NCBI GenBank assembly: GCA_903864455.1
Contig: CAIPFW010000066.1
Coordinates: 1 to 5,963 of the forward strand
Direction of reading: 5' to 3'
Source of the DNA: an uncultured Anaplasmataceae bacterium
GTDB taxonomy: Bacteria > Pseudomonadota > Alphaproteobacteria > Rickettsiales > CAIPFW01
Length of the DNA stretch: 5,963 nt
In this document: one piece after another, positions 5,784 through 5,963 of the stretch
Layout: every line of letters starts with the position of its first letter
Numbering within the stretch: position 1 is the stretch's first letter
Made by a program: the position numbers and the translations under genes
The notes under the pieces: model-generated
Told to the model about the DNA's origin: nothing
The model's input: the letters and a program-made list of their open reading frames with translations, nothing else
The model's database searches: none

Positions 5784-5812
5784 ATTATAAACGAATTCTC
5801 AATATTTTTCAA
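5784..5812 (-). promoter_or_regulatory. Near-consensus sigma-70 promoter of the pseudouridine synthase gene
   Basis: Read on the minus strand, TTGAAA (5812-5807) and a perfect TATAAT (5789-5784) are separated by 17 bases. Transcription would start near 5777, only about 13 bases ahead of the ATG at 5764. The position rules out the upstream TTG start, which would be the first three bases of the -35. Confidence 0.7.
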
Positions 5813-5963
5813 TAAAAATTAATAAACCCATTGCGTTTGTTTTACGCTTAAAATTCAGCAACCATGCGAAAATAAATCGCGTTTAAATCGCTTTACAGAG
5901 GGAAATCGAAGTGAGTTTGAAGTTTTTATCGTCCAAAAATCGATAAAAATACGGAACTTTAAA
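5813..5963. other. Right-edge non-coding stretch with repeated words and a hairpin
   Basis: No convincing gene is visible. AAATCG occurs four times (5874, 5885, 5903, 5937). A hairpin pairs TTTTTATCG (5923-5931) with CGATAAAAA (5941-5949), and an outer stem can join 5916-5924 to 5955-5963 with one G-U pair. A plus-strand mini-frame of 11 codons starts at GTG 5911 after AGAGGGA and ends at TAA 5944-5946. A minus-strand frame of 35 codons runs in from the edge and stops at 5855-5857. Neither resembles a known protein. The stretch uses more G and C than the other intergenic regions here. Confidence 0.4.

Noticed and set aside
5765..5812. Upstream TTG start that would add 16 residues to the pseudouridine synthase
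   Set aside because: The TTG is the start of the -35 hexamer, and the extension is not part of the S4 domain.
1..5963. Mobile element, CRISPR array, tRNA or multi-gene defence system
   Set aside because: No transposase or integrase frame, terminal inverted repeats, regularly spaced direct repeats or tRNA-like cloverleaf were seen; the genes are housekeeping plus one orphan.

Overview
The window is AT-rich throughout and carries five protein genes: sucB(+), ssb(+), slt(-), an unrecognised exported protein(+) and an RsuA/RluB-type pseudouridine synthase(-). Four are housekeeping genes. The SSB and E2 sequences read as alphaproteobacterial. Several traits point to a reduced, possibly host-associated alphaproteobacterium such as Rickettsiales or Holosporales: strong AT bias, short AT-only leaders mostly without Shine-Dalgarno sequences, and TTAA-N7-TTAA boxes like those bound by CtrA. 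The order-level placement is inference; nothing here fixes a genus.

Layout. Positions 1-147 hold no recognisable gene but end in a TTGACA promoter for sucB (148-1344), the E2 subunit of 2-oxoglutarate dehydrogenase. ssb (1386-1889) follows 41 bases later, with the only clear Shine-Dalgarno sequence in the window, and closes with a hairpin terminator at 1904-1931. slt (1933-3981, minus) is convergent with ssb and encodes a periplasmic soluble lytic transglycosylase with an intact catalytic domain and an unusual Lys/Gln-rich insertion. A 256-base divergent intergenic region (3982-4237) holds a near-consensus minus-strand promoter for slt, two TTAA-N7-TTAA boxes and an extended -10 promoter for the next plus-strand gene.

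The unrecognised gene (4238-5008) is the most interesting object. It encodes a 256-residue secreted protein in which about one residue in eight is Met. It has a seven-residue Asp-Gly repeat, a Met/His cluster and a C-terminal run of 11-residue helical repeats. Its terminator hairpin (5022-5060) extends into the 3' end of the convergent pseudouridine synthase gene (5039-5764, minus), whose stop codon lies in the hairpin loop. Positions 5813-5963 contain no convincing gene but show repeated AAATCG words and a long imperfect hairpin.

The genes do not form one pathway. Each has its own plausible promoter; only sucB-ssb could share a transcript. I found no mobile element, CRISPR array, tRNA or rRNA, and no complete novel multi-gene system. 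The novelty is concentrated in the exported Met-rich protein and its regulatory region.
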